56,931 nucleotides of DNA. Source: Candidatus Woesearchaeota archaeon. GTDB lineage: Archaea > Nanobdellota > Nanobdellia > Woesearchaeales > UBA10216. The notes beneath the pieces were generated by a model. The model did no database searches, was not told where the DNA came from, and saw nothing but the letters and a program-made list of their open reading frames with translations. The position numbers and the translations under genes are program-made. The stretch lies in NCBI GenBank assembly GCA_016180195.1, contig JACPBS010000015.1, positions 1 through 56,931 of the forward strand, given 5' to 3'. Below are positions 26,123-34,062 of the stretch, one piece after another; the first letter of the stretch is position 1, and each line of letters starts with the position of its first letter.

Positions 26123-26305
26123 ATAGTTTGTGGTTTGTCGTGGGTGGTTTGTAGTTTGTTGCGGTTCGGTTTCGAGTTCAGCTATTCGCTTCTTTTTTGT
26201 TTTCATTTTTAATTAGGTATCTGATGCCACATAGAACCAGTAGTTTCGTTACCACTAACCACAAACCCTGAACCACAAACAAAAAAAGCGGGATTGCCCG
26301 GATTT
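26123..26305. repeat. Module-boundary repeat copy A (left and right elements fused)
   Basis: Left element at 26123-26172: GATAGTTTGTGGTTTGTCGT and related GTTTG units ending GCGGTTCGGTTTC. A T-rich stretch and GTATCTGATG follow. Right element at 26248-26287: a near-inverse of the left (CCACTAACCACAAACC...ACCACAAAC) plus seven A residues. It ends with GCGGGATTGCCCGGAT (26288-26303), which matches the 3' end of tRNA-Pro in 13 of 16 bases. No gene lies between the two elements here, so this looks like an emptied module. Confidence 0.7.
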
Positions 26306-26315
26306 TACCAAAAGG

Positions 26316-26325
26316 CTTAAATATT
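26316..26325 (+). promoter_or_regulatory. TATA box of the module 1 nucleotidyltransferase
   Basis: CTTAAATATT lies about 23-32 bases before ATG 26348, supporting that start over the ATG at 26327, and begins 13 bases after the tRNA-like tract. Confidence 0.45.
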
Positions 26326-26347
26326 TATGTCTATACCAAGTATATAC

Positions 26348-27196
26348 ATGAAAATGCAGAACGTTAGAGAACAGATTGTTAAAAAAGTAGTGAAGTCAGG
26401 AAACGGCGGAGCGGTATGGGTTCCAAAAAGCTGGCTGGGCGAGGAGGTTATCGTTATACTGCCCGAAAGGCCGAAGCTTAGCGAACGAATAGTGCATTTG
26501 CTAGAGCCTTATCTGAAAGACATAGTATTTGCAGGTATTTACGGGTCTTATGCGCGAAATGAACAGGAAAGTGAATCTGATATAGATATATTGGTATTGA
26601 CAAAAGACAAGAAAATTAGGGTGGGCAAAAAAGGGAAAATGGACGTATCTGCTTATCCAGTTGATAAGTTCAAAATAGCAATGGAAAAGCGTCCTGTTGA
26701 ATACTTTCAGATTGTAAGGGAAATGCAACCATTGATAAATGCGAGTATACTTGATGATCTGAAGAATATCAAAATAAAGGAAGTGAATTTCAAGGGCTAT
26801 TTAGTTGAGACGAGAGAACATCTTACAAGCAGTAGCAAGCTGCTTGGGTTGGATAAGGAAGAAGGGAATTATGTCAAGTCAATGTCTGTAATTTATTCAT
26901 CATTCTTGAGGCTTAGGGGATTGTTTATTATGAAATGTCTTTTAGGCAGTGAGGTTTTTTCAGGCCAAAGATTTAAGGAATGGCTCATTCAAGAAGGATT
27001 AAGCCCTGGGCAGTTTGAAGCATTCCAAAGAATTTACAGAACAATCAGGGATGAGGGTCGTGCAAAAGGCTTTTCGTTGGAAATCGCTGATGGAGAAAAG
27101 CTATTGATTGTGCTTAAGAGGGAATTGGAAAAATTGGAGGCGCATATTTTTGGCAAACAGGAAAAAGAGGTTAAAAAAAGGAATAGAGTCCATTGA
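26348..27196 (+). CDS. Nucleotidyltransferase with N-terminal DUF2080-like segment
   Basis: Protein of 282 aa. Residues about 10-30 (VKSGNGGAVWVPKSWLGEEV) resemble the DUF2080 segment known from archaeal transposon-associated proteins. A minimal nucleotidyltransferase domain follows with GIYGSYARNEQESESDIDIL (GS and DxD catalytic set), then a helical C-terminal half. The gene product probably transfers a nucleotide to a protein or RNA partner. Its 3' end overlaps a small downstream ORF. It occupies the first module of the tRNA-Pro array; ATG 26348 is chosen from TATA spacing. Confidence 0.75.
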   Translation: MKMQNVREQIVKKVVKSGNGGAVWVPKSWLGEEVIVILPERPKLSERIVHLLEPYLKDIVFAGIYGSYARNEQESESDIDILVLTKDKKIRVGKKGKMDVSAYPVDKFKIAMEKRPVEYFQIVREMQPLINASILDDLKNIKIKEVNFKGYLVETREHLTSSSKLLGLDKEEGNYVKSMSVIYSSFLRLRGLFIMKCLLGSEVFSGQRFKEWLIQEGLSPGQFEAFQRIYRTIRDEGRAKGFSLEIADGEKLLIVLKRELEKLEAHIFGKQEKEVKKRNRVH

Positions 27197-27341
27197 AAGG
27201 CAAATATTGCTTCACGAGGAAAAGCTGGAGTTGGCAAAGGCTAATGATGATATTGGCCTGACCGAATACTATCAGAAGGAGATTGAAGCTAAGAAAAGAG
27301 ATAAGGATGAGAAGAAAAGGCTGCTTGATAAGGGTGGTTAA
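27150..27341 (+). CDS. Small charged coiled-coil protein linked to the nucleotidyltransferase
   Basis: About 63 aa if it starts at TTG 27150, overlapping the end of the nucleotidyltransferase gene by 47 bases. Nearly the whole protein is a Glu/Lys-rich helix (ESIERQILLHEEKLELAKAN; YYQKEIEAKKRDKDEKKRL). The tight overlap suggests translational coupling and a partner role, for example as a small antitoxin or adaptor. The start is uncertain because no ATG is in frame at the right place. Confidence 0.5.
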   Translation: MANRKKRLKKGIESIERQILLHEEKLELAKANDDIGLTEYYQKEIEAKKRDKDEKKRLLDKGG

Positions 27342-27412
27342 TGTAGTCTGATACACTGGAATTTAATGCTTATAGCAAGAGTGACTAGCTTAATAGTTTG
27401 CCGGACATCTGA

Positions 27413-27844
27413 TCAAAACTTGTAGCAAAAGCCATACTCTTCAAATCCCGCTGCCTTGTACAGCAAATGAGCAGCTTTTCGTTCCTTTGATGAGGATATA
27501 AATATGTATTGGGCCTTTTTTTTGTTTGCAAATTTCTGGACATTCTCTACAAGTTTCCTTCCTATCCCCTTTCTCCTGTGGACTTGCTTTACATAGAATT
27601 CCTCGATTTCAAGGATAGGCTTCGGGTATCTGACAACATGCCTTATGGAATAGGCAATAAAGCCTGCAATCTCATTATTTATGGTTGCGAGATCTATGTA
27701 TGCATTTGGTTCGGCCAATACTTTCAGGAAAGAGTCGTTCTTTGCATTCAGATATTTTTTAGGCTTTGTTGACAGGCCTTCATACAGCTTCAATAACTCC
27801 TCGCGGTCTTTTTTTGTGGCTTGCCTGATTTTTATGATGGTCAT
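27413..27844 (-). CDS. GNAT-family N-acetyltransferase
   Basis: Protein of 143 aa with a complete GNAT fold. IKIRQATKKDREELLKL is the first strand and helix, YVKQVHRRKGIGRKLVENV is the acetyl-CoA pyrophosphate loop (R-x-x-G-I-G pattern), and LLYKAAGFEEYGF is the closing motif. The substrate is unknown. It is read toward the nucleotidyltransferase pair, inside the same module of the tRNA-Pro array. GNAT proteins occur as toxins in some pairs, but no antitoxin is adjacent in the right orientation. Confidence 0.88.
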   Translation of the reverse strand: MTIIKIRQATKKDREELLKLYEGLSTKPKKYLNAKNDSFLKVLAEPNAYIDLATINNEIAGFIAYSIRHVVRYPKPILEIEEFYVKQVHRRKGIGRKLVENVQKFANKKKAQYIFISSSKERKAAHLLYKAAGFEEYGFCYKF

Positions 27845-27886
27845 TTGAGTTTTACAATAATCGCTTGTTTTAAATCTTTATGATGG

Positions 27887-27948
27887 AAAAGTGGGACTGC
27901 CCGTATCTGCCCTGACAGTTTGTGGTTTGTAGTTTACTGCGGTTCGGT
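27887..27948. repeat. Module-boundary repeat copy B
   Basis: AAAA then GTGGGACTGCCCGTAT (27891-27906, matching the tRNA-Pro 3' end in 14 of 16 bases), then CTGACAGTTTGTGGTTTGTA and GCGGTTCGGT. The right-type element (ACCACAAAC) seen at the other boundaries is absent on the GNAT side, so this junction has lost part of the pattern. Confidence 0.65.
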
Positions 27949-28025
27949 CAGTTGTTGCCTTCTTTCTTTCTGCCTTTTCCATTCTTCCCACTTTCCATTT
28001 TGTTTATGAGGTCAGTATTATTGAG

Positions 28026-28448
28026 CTAGTTGGATTTCTCTTTGAGAAACTTATCTTTTATCTCTCTTATTAGCTCTACTGAATCTTTTTTGGCAGCCAT
28101 TGCCTCGTCAATGCTGACATTTTCACCGTAATAGTTTACTGCATTCCTAAGCTTTCTCATGTTGTCAAACTTCATTGCAATAATATTCTCTCCCTTCTCC
28201 TTTAAAAAGTACGTGAATGCTTCATGTGAGTAAACCTTGTACCCTTCCTTTAGGCAAATGGCTTCCACAACCTCCCTTAAAGCTTCATAATAAGTAACGA
28301 GGATTGTTGCTGCGCTTATACTGTTAATTTTCTGGTCTTTTAGAAACAGCAGATGATTGTTTGATGTTTCAACCAATGACTTGACTCTGGCAATGTCCGG
28401 ATTTCCTTTCCTGACCTTCCCCTGCTCAATGAAATCGGAAAAGTTCAT
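28026..28448 (-). CDS. HEPN-like protein, partner of the adjacent MNT
   Basis: Protein of 140 aa, helical. Early helices ATILVTYYEALREVVEAICL and the late motif RKLRNAVNYYG match the archaeal HEPN group in which the catalytic R-x(4-6)-H is replaced by RN...YY-G. The start codon directly follows the stop of the MNT gene. The pair occupies the middle module of the tRNA-Pro array. It could be a toxin or an RNA-binding partner of the nucleotidyltransferase. Confidence 0.75.
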   Translation of the reverse strand: MNFSDFIEQGKVRKGNPDIARVKSLVETSNNHLLFLKDQKINSISAATILVTYYEALREVVEAICLKEGYKVYSHEAFTYFLKEKGENIIAMKFDNMRKLRNAVNYYGENVSIDEAMAAKKDSVELIREIKDKFLKEKSN

Positions 28449-28994
28449 TCAAAAAACCTCTATGAAGCCTTTAAGTATGATTCCGTTTAAGATGCTATTG
28501 GCAAGGTTTTTATTTTCCTCTTGCATCTTTTCAAATTCATCCTTGTTCTTCAAAAAAAGCTGGATTTCTGCTCCGAGCAGTTTGTTGAACTTCCCAAGGT
28601 CAACCTGTTTTTTGACATTGCTTAGAACAAAAATATCAATATCGCTGTTTTTATCATTTTCTCCTTTGGAAAAGGAGCCGAACAGTATAATTGCATTAGG
28701 AAAATGCAGTTCCTTATCAAGGTGTTCGATCAGCCCAGATATCTTAATCGCTTTTATGTTATGGAAAACTTTGGCATCTTTGTAGATGCTGCTTTCGGTA
28801 TCAGCCCTGAACAAGAGATGGCCTCTTTCAAGCTTTTTAATAATAAAACCTTCCCTGCTAAGTTGATTCAAGTATTTAGAAGCTGTGGTGGCATTGACTT
28901 TGGAACGCCTCGCCATTTCCCTGACATGAAACCATTTAGCTGGCTCTTGGAAAAAATACTCCAAAAACGATTCTATTCTGATTATCTTAGACAT
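28449..28994 (-). CDS. Winged-helix MNT nucleotidyltransferase
   Basis: Protein of 181 aa. Residues 1-65 form a winged helix (REMARRSKVNATTASKYLNQ) that should bind DNA. The rest is a minimal nucleotidyltransferase with ILFGSFSKGENDKNSDIDIF. The fusion suggests that the protein both represses its own promoter and acts on the HEPN partner encoded next. A perfect dyad between its TATA box and start codon is a good candidate for its own binding site. Confidence 0.85.
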   Translation of the reverse strand: MSKIIRIESFLEYFFQEPAKWFHVREMARRSKVNATTASKYLNQLSREGFIIKKLERGHLLFRADTESSIYKDAKVFHNIKAIKISGLIEHLDKELHFPNAIILFGSFSKGENDKNSDIDIFVLSNVKKQVDLGKFNKLLGAEIQLFLKNKDEFEKMQEENKNLANSILNGIILKGFIEVF

Positions 28995-28996
28995 AT

Positions 28997-29012
28997 GTCT
29001 ATTAAAATAGAC
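28997..29012. promoter_or_regulatory. Operator dyad of the wHTH-MNT/HEPN operon
   Basis: GTCTATT-AA-AATAGAC, perfect 7-bp arms, 2 bases upstream of the start codon at 28994 and downstream of a TATA-like ATATATAAAC on the minus strand. The position suits repression by the winged-helix protein encoded immediately after it. Confidence 0.6.
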
Positions 29013-29111
29013 GGTTGTTTATATATTTTTTGATGAAATGCCCTGATATCGAATATCACATAACCTCTGTCTTTCTTAATTGAAGAATATCACAAAGCTA
29101 AAATCTGAATA

Positions 29112-29439
<328 letters not shown>

Positions 29440-29485
29440 AAAACAATAGAGCGCCCGACAAAATAGTTAGTAGTTTATAGTTCGT

Positions 29486-29682
29486 AGTTACCACTACCAC
29501 AAATCCCGAACCACATACAAAAAAGTGGGACTGCCCGGATCTGCACTGATAGTTTGTGGTTTGTCGTGGGTGGTTTATAGTTTGCTGCGGTTTGGTTTCT
29601 GGGGCGTTGGTCTTGGGGGGGTGGGGTTCAGATCTGCTTTTTCTTTCTTGCTTTCATCTTTTTATTAAGTATCTGATGAATT
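29486..29682. repeat. Module-boundary repeat copy C
   Basis: Right element (GTTACCACTACCACAAATCC, CGAACCACATACAAAAAA), then GTGGGACTGCCCGGAT (29525-29540, 15 of 16 bases like the tRNA-Pro 3' end), then left element GATAGTTTGTGGTTTGTCGT with GTGGGTGGTTTATAGTTTGC and GCGGTTTGGTTTC. A T-rich tail ends in GTATCTGATG, as in copy A. This is the most complete boundary. Confidence 0.75.
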
Positions 29683-30893
29683 TATTCCATCAACCATTCC
29701 CAGACAGGCTTGACAATTATTTTTTTGCCATCAATTATGAAATGATCTTTTTGCTTATATGTCAATATAATCCCTTCTTTCAAATTAAATTTTGTAAGGG
29801 CATCCATCAAGCCACTTATTTCCCTGTCTTTGGTTTCCTCATTAAAATCAAAACATACTTGGATTGCAGAGATTATTTTATCCCTTTGCTTAATTACAAA
29901 ATCACATTCATTTGTTTCCTTAAAATAAAAAATCTCTTTAAATGTCCGCCTCAAATTCAAAAATACAAGATTTTCCAGCATTTTCCCCATATCCTTGGAG
30001 AATGTAGCGGAGTTATTATGAGAAAAGCCATTGTCTATAGAATAAACTTTTTTCGGATTAACTTGCTGCTGTTTATAAGAATAGCTGAAGCGTGGCACTG
30101 TAAATATAAGATAAGCATTTTCAAAATAGGAGACGTAGTCAATTACGCTCTGGACTGATTTCACAAAGAATGTTTTTTTAATGGAATTATAGGAGAATTC
30201 TTTCCCTACATTGCTAATTAAATACACAAGCATCTTTTTTAGAGTGCTTATGTTTTTAATTCCAAATCTCACAGCAATATCCTTTGCAACAATATCGTAA
30301 AACAACTCATGAAGGATTTCTGGATCCCCTTTTTTGATATATTCGGGAAAACCGCCCATATGTAGGTGGGCTTGAAAGGAATTTATGGATGGATTTTGTT
30401 CAGTTATTGAAAGAAATTCTCTGAATGAGAAAGGAAACATTTCTATTTGTAGATGTCTCCCTGTCAGTTTTGTGCCGAGTTCGATGCTTAATAACGCGGC
30501 ATTCGAACCAGTTAGCAGCACCCTTTCTTTTTTATCAATCAAATATCTTATGAATTTCTCCCATTTAGGTGCATTTTGGATCTCATCAAAAAAAAATATT
30601 CCGCCCTCACCGTATATTTCTTTCATTATTTCTTCAATCTTATTAAAGTCCGCTAATTCAAAGCCCTCTAAACGGGGATCCTCAAGGTTCAAGTAATAGC
30701 CCTTTTCTTGTTTTCTAAGTATTTGATTAAGCAATGTGCTCTTTCCGCATCTCCTTATTCCTGTTATTATTAAGGCAAAGGATTCCTCTATCCTGATATC
30801 TTTACCTTTTTCCCTTGGTGTGCCAAGATTGAGGCTATCCAACGTTTTTCTTTGCGAAACTATTACTTCTCTAAGGGTTTCTTTTGTTATCAT
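29682..30893 (-). CDS. AAA_14/DUF4143-type ATPase
   Basis: Protein of 403 aa from ATG 30893 (an ATG at 30914 lies in the TATA region). Walker A is GIRRCGKSTLLNQIL, Walker B is IFFFDEIQNAPKWE, sensor LLTGSNAALLS follows, and then GRHLQIEMFPFSFREFLSI, the signature of this archaeal/bacterial ATPase family. The C-terminal DUF4143 part ends with a PD-(D/E)XK-like block (NECDFVIKQRDKIISAIQV), suggesting a nuclease-like domain. These proteins are common in accessory regions and their function is unknown. It fills the third module of the tRNA-Pro array. Confidence 0.88.
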   Translation of the reverse strand: MITKETLREVIVSQRKTLDSLNLGTPREKGKDIRIEESFALIITGIRRCGKSTLLNQILRKQEKGYYLNLEDPRLEGFELADFNKIEEIMKEIYGEGGIFFFDEIQNAPKWEKFIRYLIDKKERVLLTGSNAALLSIELGTKLTGRHLQIEMFPFSFREFLSITEQNPSINSFQAHLHMGGFPEYIKKGDPEILHELFYDIVAKDIAVRFGIKNISTLKKMLVYLISNVGKEFSYNSIKKTFFVKSVQSVIDYVSYFENAYLIFTVPRFSYSYKQQQVNPKKVYSIDNGFSHNNSATFSKDMGKMLENLVFLNLRRTFKEIFYFKETNECDFVIKQRDKIISAIQVCFDFNEETKDREISGLMDALTKFNLKEGIILTYKQKDHFIIDGKKIIVKPVWEWLME

Positions 30894-30930
30894 GATATGC
30901 GGTTTCCTTAACATGTATTTAAATCTTTAT

Positions 30931-30967
30931 ACTGTCAATAGAAACTAATTTCTACTGTCAATAGAAA
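30931..30967. repeat. Direct repeat ACTGTCAATAGAAA x2 upstream of the ATPase
   Basis: Two perfect 14-base copies at 30931-30944 and 30954-30967, 23 bases apart (about two helical turns), immediately upstream of the ATPase TATA-like region. The spacing suggests cooperative binding of a regulator or recombinase. Confidence 0.5.
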
Positions 30968-30986
30968 GATTAGCAAGTGTTATTCT

Positions 30987-31020
30987 AGTTACCACAAACT
31001 ACAAACTTATCACTACATAC
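30987..31020. repeat. Module-boundary right element at the intact tRNA-Pro
   Basis: GTTACCACAAACTACAAAC, then CACTACATAC and an A-run directly abutting the tRNA-Pro 3' end. It is the same arrangement as copies A and C, here next to a whole tRNA gene. Confidence 0.65.
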
Positions 31021-31029
31021 AAAAAAAGG

Positions 31030-31124
31030 TGGGACCGCCCGGATTTGAACCGGGGTTGCTACCACCCCAAGGTAGAGTGATAGTTTGCTCCCTCTTGGTG
31101 AGGTCCAAGCTACACTACGGCCCC
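31030..31124 (-). tRNA. tRNA-Pro (GGG) with a D-loop intron
   Basis: A 73-nt tRNA after one 22-nt intron is removed. Acceptor GGGGCCG / CGGTCCC (one G-U), discriminator A, anticodon arm CTACC-TTGGGGT-GGTAG, T arm CCCGG-TTCAAAT-CCGGG. Exons 31124-31105 and 31082-31030; intron 31104-31083 in the D loop after AGCTTGG. The junction fits a central helix GCTT/GAGC with an inner helix CCTC/GAGG. Splicing gives D loop AGCTTGGTA. The T-run after the 3' end is part of the repeat boundary. Confidence 0.88.
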
Positions 31125-31173
31125 GAAGGTCGGAGTGTCCATAAACAGCAGTTTATGATACACTACGGCCCCC
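31125..31173 (-). repeat. Duplicated 5' part of tRNA-Pro with hairpin
   Basis: Directly upstream of tRNA-Pro the 14-base tRNA start GGGGCCGTAGTGTA is repeated. It is followed by a perfect hairpin CATAAAC-TGCT-GTTTATG and GGACAC, so a D-arm-like GTGT..ACAC stem encloses the hairpin. No anticodon or T arm follows before the real tRNA begins. It is a partial tRNA copy, or possibly a separate 5' half. Confidence 0.6.
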
Positions 31174-31213
31174 TTGTGTTGTTTTTTCAGAAATCGTCTT
31201 TATTTTAAAATAT

Positions 31214-31849
31214 TCACTTTTTTTCAAGTACACTGATGAAGGTTGGCATGGGGGTTAGGACGAGTTCGCTTTTTTTCAGGATAAGGCCTGTTCCTCGGAT
31301 GAGCTCCTTTAGTTTCTTTGGGTTAAGCTTGTGTATGTGCATTTTCCTTGCCATGCTTAGGTCCTTGTGGACGAAAACGGCTGTTGGGAGGGCCCATATT
31401 CCCCTTATGGGTTCGTATGGGTATGCCAATATTGCTTTTCCTCCGCTTTTAAGGACCCGGTGCATCTCTGAGAATGCTTTTGGCAGGTCCGGGATGTGCT
31501 CTATCGTGTGCATTGATACGATCTTGCTGAATTCTTCTTCTTCAAACCGTAGGTTTGTTGCATCCATGCAGTATGCTTCGCAGTGGCTGCAGTTCTCTAT
31601 AGCTTCGCAGTTCAGGTCAATGCCAGCAGTTCTTTTGCATGTTGCCCCTGCCTTCGTCAGGAAGGCTCCCTGGTTGCATCCTATTTCGAGTAAGGTATCG
31701 GAAGGTGAGAGATGGAGGATATTGAGGATTCTTTCATGGAGCATGTTGTTCATGAATCTGCTTGTCACTTGTATGTAGTTGGTGTAGCTCTTGTTATAGA
31801 TTGTTTGCATGATCTGTTTCTCTTCGGGTATTATTATAAATCTTTCCAA
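31214..31849 (-). CDS. Class I SAM-dependent methyltransferase
   Basis: Protein of 211 aa (an internal ATG at residue 14 is an alternative start). Motif I is LLEIGCNQGAFL, the acidic strand is GIDLNCEA, motif II is FSKIVSMHTIEHIPDLPKAF, and a Methyltransf_11-like GGKAILAYPY follows. The substrate is unknown; context gives no clue beyond co-transcription. It overlaps rad50 by 16 bases and ends the operon of phosphosugar isomerase, rad50 and methyltransferase. Confidence 0.85.
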   Translation of the reverse strand: MERFIIIPEEKQIMQTIYNKSYTNYIQVTSRFMNNMLHERILNILHLSPSDTLLEIGCNQGAFLTKAGATCKRTAGIDLNCEAIENCSHCEAYCMDATNLRFEEEEFSKIVSMHTIEHIPDLPKAFSEMHRVLKSGGKAILAYPYEPIRGIWALPTAVFVHKDLSMARKMHIHKLNPKKLKELIRGTGLILKKSELVLTPMPTFISVLEKK

Positions 31850-34062
31850 TTTGCGCTGCTTGAGTCGTCTTCCTTGGATATCCTTATTACTTTGTCTGCA
31901 TAGCTTTCTATCTTTGTTTCGTGGCTTACGATTATCATTTGGCTTATCTTTAGCCTGTTTATAACATCCCTTACCCTTTCGAGCTGCTCGCTGCTGAATC
32001 CGTCTGTTGGCTCGTCAAGTATTATCAGTTCTTTAGTCCTTATGTTTGTTATGAGGTCGTTTATTACCTTATTCAGGGCAAGCCTGTATGCAAGTGCGCA
32101 GCTTGTTCTTTCGCCTCCTGACATGTTTTCGAAAGAAAGCTCATACCCGTTCTGCTCTATTACGGGGGTGAATTGTTCGTCCAGGCGTATGCTCATTGAC
32201 GGCTCTTCCATCAGCACCTGGAACCATTCTGCGAAGAATGTGCTGAATTCCTGGTGTATCCGAAGCATGGTGTGCTTTTCTATTGTTTCTGTGAGTCCGA
32301 TGAAGTGGTCCTCCAGCCAGTGGATGTTTGCTTTTAATGATTCGGACTGTTTTTTCGCGGCTTTTTTCTTCTCAAGCTCCGCCATTATGAGTTCCCTGGA
32401 TTTTTCAATGCTTCGTTTGTGGGTTTCGAGTGCGGCCTTTTGCATTAAGGCTGCTTTTTCTTGGCTTAATGCTTCGTCAAGGTCTTTTTTTGTAATTGCT
32501 ATTCTTGTTTCGATGCCTTCAAGTGATCTGGCTTTTTGGTTTTCAAGCTCGATCGTTTTTTCTAGAAGCGCTATTTCCTTTTCTGTTGCTCTGATCCTGT
32601 CAGCAAGTGAGTTCAATAGCCTTTCATTGTCAAGTATCCTTTCCTTTGTCTGTTTCCCTTCCCGTATTATCCTGCTTATTTTCCTTATTTCTGCCATGTC
32701 AAGTGGGCAGGTTATTGCTTCTGCTGGAAAGTATTCTGGTTCCCATGATTCGATTTCTGATGTCAGGATGGCTGCATGTTTTTCCTTTTCGTGTATTTCT
32801 TCAAGCTTTTCCCTTAGCTTAGTTATCTTCTGTTCAATCGTTTCTTTTGCTTTTGAAGCCTCTGTTATTTTTTTGTTTGCTTCCTCTGCTTTATCTTCTT
32901 CGATTTTGGTTATGTGTTCCTTGTGATCCGGGCTTACGGGCTGCATGCAGGTTGGGCATGTTTGGATCGCGTGTATATTCCCTGTGATTTTTTTTGAGAG
33001 TTCTATTATGAATTGCTGCCTACGTATCTCCGCCTTTATCTTTTCCAGTTCCTCTTCCTGGATTCTCGTTTCCTGTTTTATCGTGGCCTTGTTGGAGATT
33101 TCCTGCATCGCTTTTTCTTTTTCGGCCTTGGCGGTTGCCAGCATCCCGATCAGTTTTGATAGGTGATGTTTCGCCTCCTCTTCCACCCTCTTCAGGTGTG
33201 CAGCATCATTTGTTAGCCTGATCATTTCGTTTTTTGATTCCCTTATTGATATCGACTTTTCGTGGATCATTGAGTTTGCAAGCTCGATGTTTTTCCTGCA
33301 TTCGGAAATCATTTTCCCTTCTTTTTCGAGGTTTCCCATCTTCCCTTTTATTTCGATTAGCCTTGCTTCCATCTTCTCAAGCTCTGGTTTTGCGGCCGAT
33401 AATTTTGCTTGCGCCTCTTCCAGCTCCTTTTCCATCGTGCTTTTCATGCGCTCCTTTTCTAGGATATCCTCTGTCTTTGCATCCAGTTCCCTTGTTCTTT
33501 CCCTGATGGTCTTGATCAGGGTTTGGGCGTTTTCCTTTATCCTCCTATATTTGTCTATCTGGAATATTTTCCTTAGGGTGTCTATCCTTGTCTGGTTGTC
33601 TTCCTGGAGTATTATCTTCATTTCTTCTTGAGGTGTGTAAACCGTGTACCTGTATATGAGTGATTTTGATTTTGTTAGAAGCTCTTTTGGGTACCCTAGC
33701 ATCTGCAGCACCCTAGCTCTTATCTCGATTGGTGTGCCTTCGTTTTTTACCCCGTTATCTATTACATATCCCGAATCCTGCCTGACTGAATCCCTTGTCC
33801 TTTTCAGGCATCTTTTAATTATGGTTTCCTTCTGGTCTATGGTCAGTTTTAGTTCCACTTCGCCTGTTGATTTCCCGTTTCTCAGGAGAGTGCTTCCATC
33901 TATCTCGTTTGTGAGCCCGAAAAGTGCGAATTCTATCGCAAGGAGAACTGTTGACTTCCCGCTTCCGATGTCTCCGCTTAGCAGAACGCATCCGTTTGGG
34001 AAGTTTATAGTTGCATTGGAATAGCTGCGTATGTTCGTCAGCTTTACAGAATTGATTATCAT
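31834..34062 (-). CDS. rad50: Rad50-like SMC-family ATPase
   Basis: Protein of 742 aa. N-terminal Walker A GDIGSGKSTVLLAIEFALFG; two long coiled-coil arms (about residues 190-640) joined by a zinc hook CPTCMQPV (about 377); C-terminal signature MSGGERTSCALAYRLAL and Walker B LIILDEP. It pairs with Mre11 in double-strand-break processing, but no Mre11 gene is adjacent. Its ATG overlaps the stop of the isomerase gene by 4 bases and its own end overlaps the methyltransferase. Confidence 0.93.
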   Translation of the reverse strand: MIINSVKLTNIRSYSNATINFPNGCVLLSGDIGSGKSTVLLAIEFALFGLTNEIDGSTLLRNGKSTGEVELKLTIDQKETIIKRCLKRTRDSVRQDSGYVIDNGVKNEGTPIEIRARVLQMLGYPKELLTKSKSLIYRYTVYTPQEEMKIILQEDNQTRIDTLRKIFQIDKYRRIKENAQTLIKTIRERTRELDAKTEDILEKERMKSTMEKELEEAQAKLSAAKPELEKMEARLIEIKGKMGNLEKEGKMISECRKNIELANSMIHEKSISIRESKNEMIRLTNDAAHLKRVEEEAKHHLSKLIGMLATAKAEKEKAMQEISNKATIKQETRIQEEELEKIKAEIRRQQFIIELSKKITGNIHAIQTCPTCMQPVSPDHKEHITKIEEDKAEEANKKITEASKAKETIEQKITKLREKLEEIHEKEKHAAILTSEIESWEPEYFPAEAITCPLDMAEIRKISRIIREGKQTKERILDNERLLNSLADRIRATEKEIALLEKTIELENQKARSLEGIETRIAITKKDLDEALSQEKAALMQKAALETHKRSIEKSRELIMAELEKKKAAKKQSESLKANIHWLEDHFIGLTETIEKHTMLRIHQEFSTFFAEWFQVLMEEPSMSIRLDEQFTPVIEQNGYELSFENMSGGERTSCALAYRLALNKVINDLITNIRTKELIILDEPTDGFSSEQLERVRDVINRLKISQMIIVSHETKIESYADKVIRISKEDDSSSANWKDL

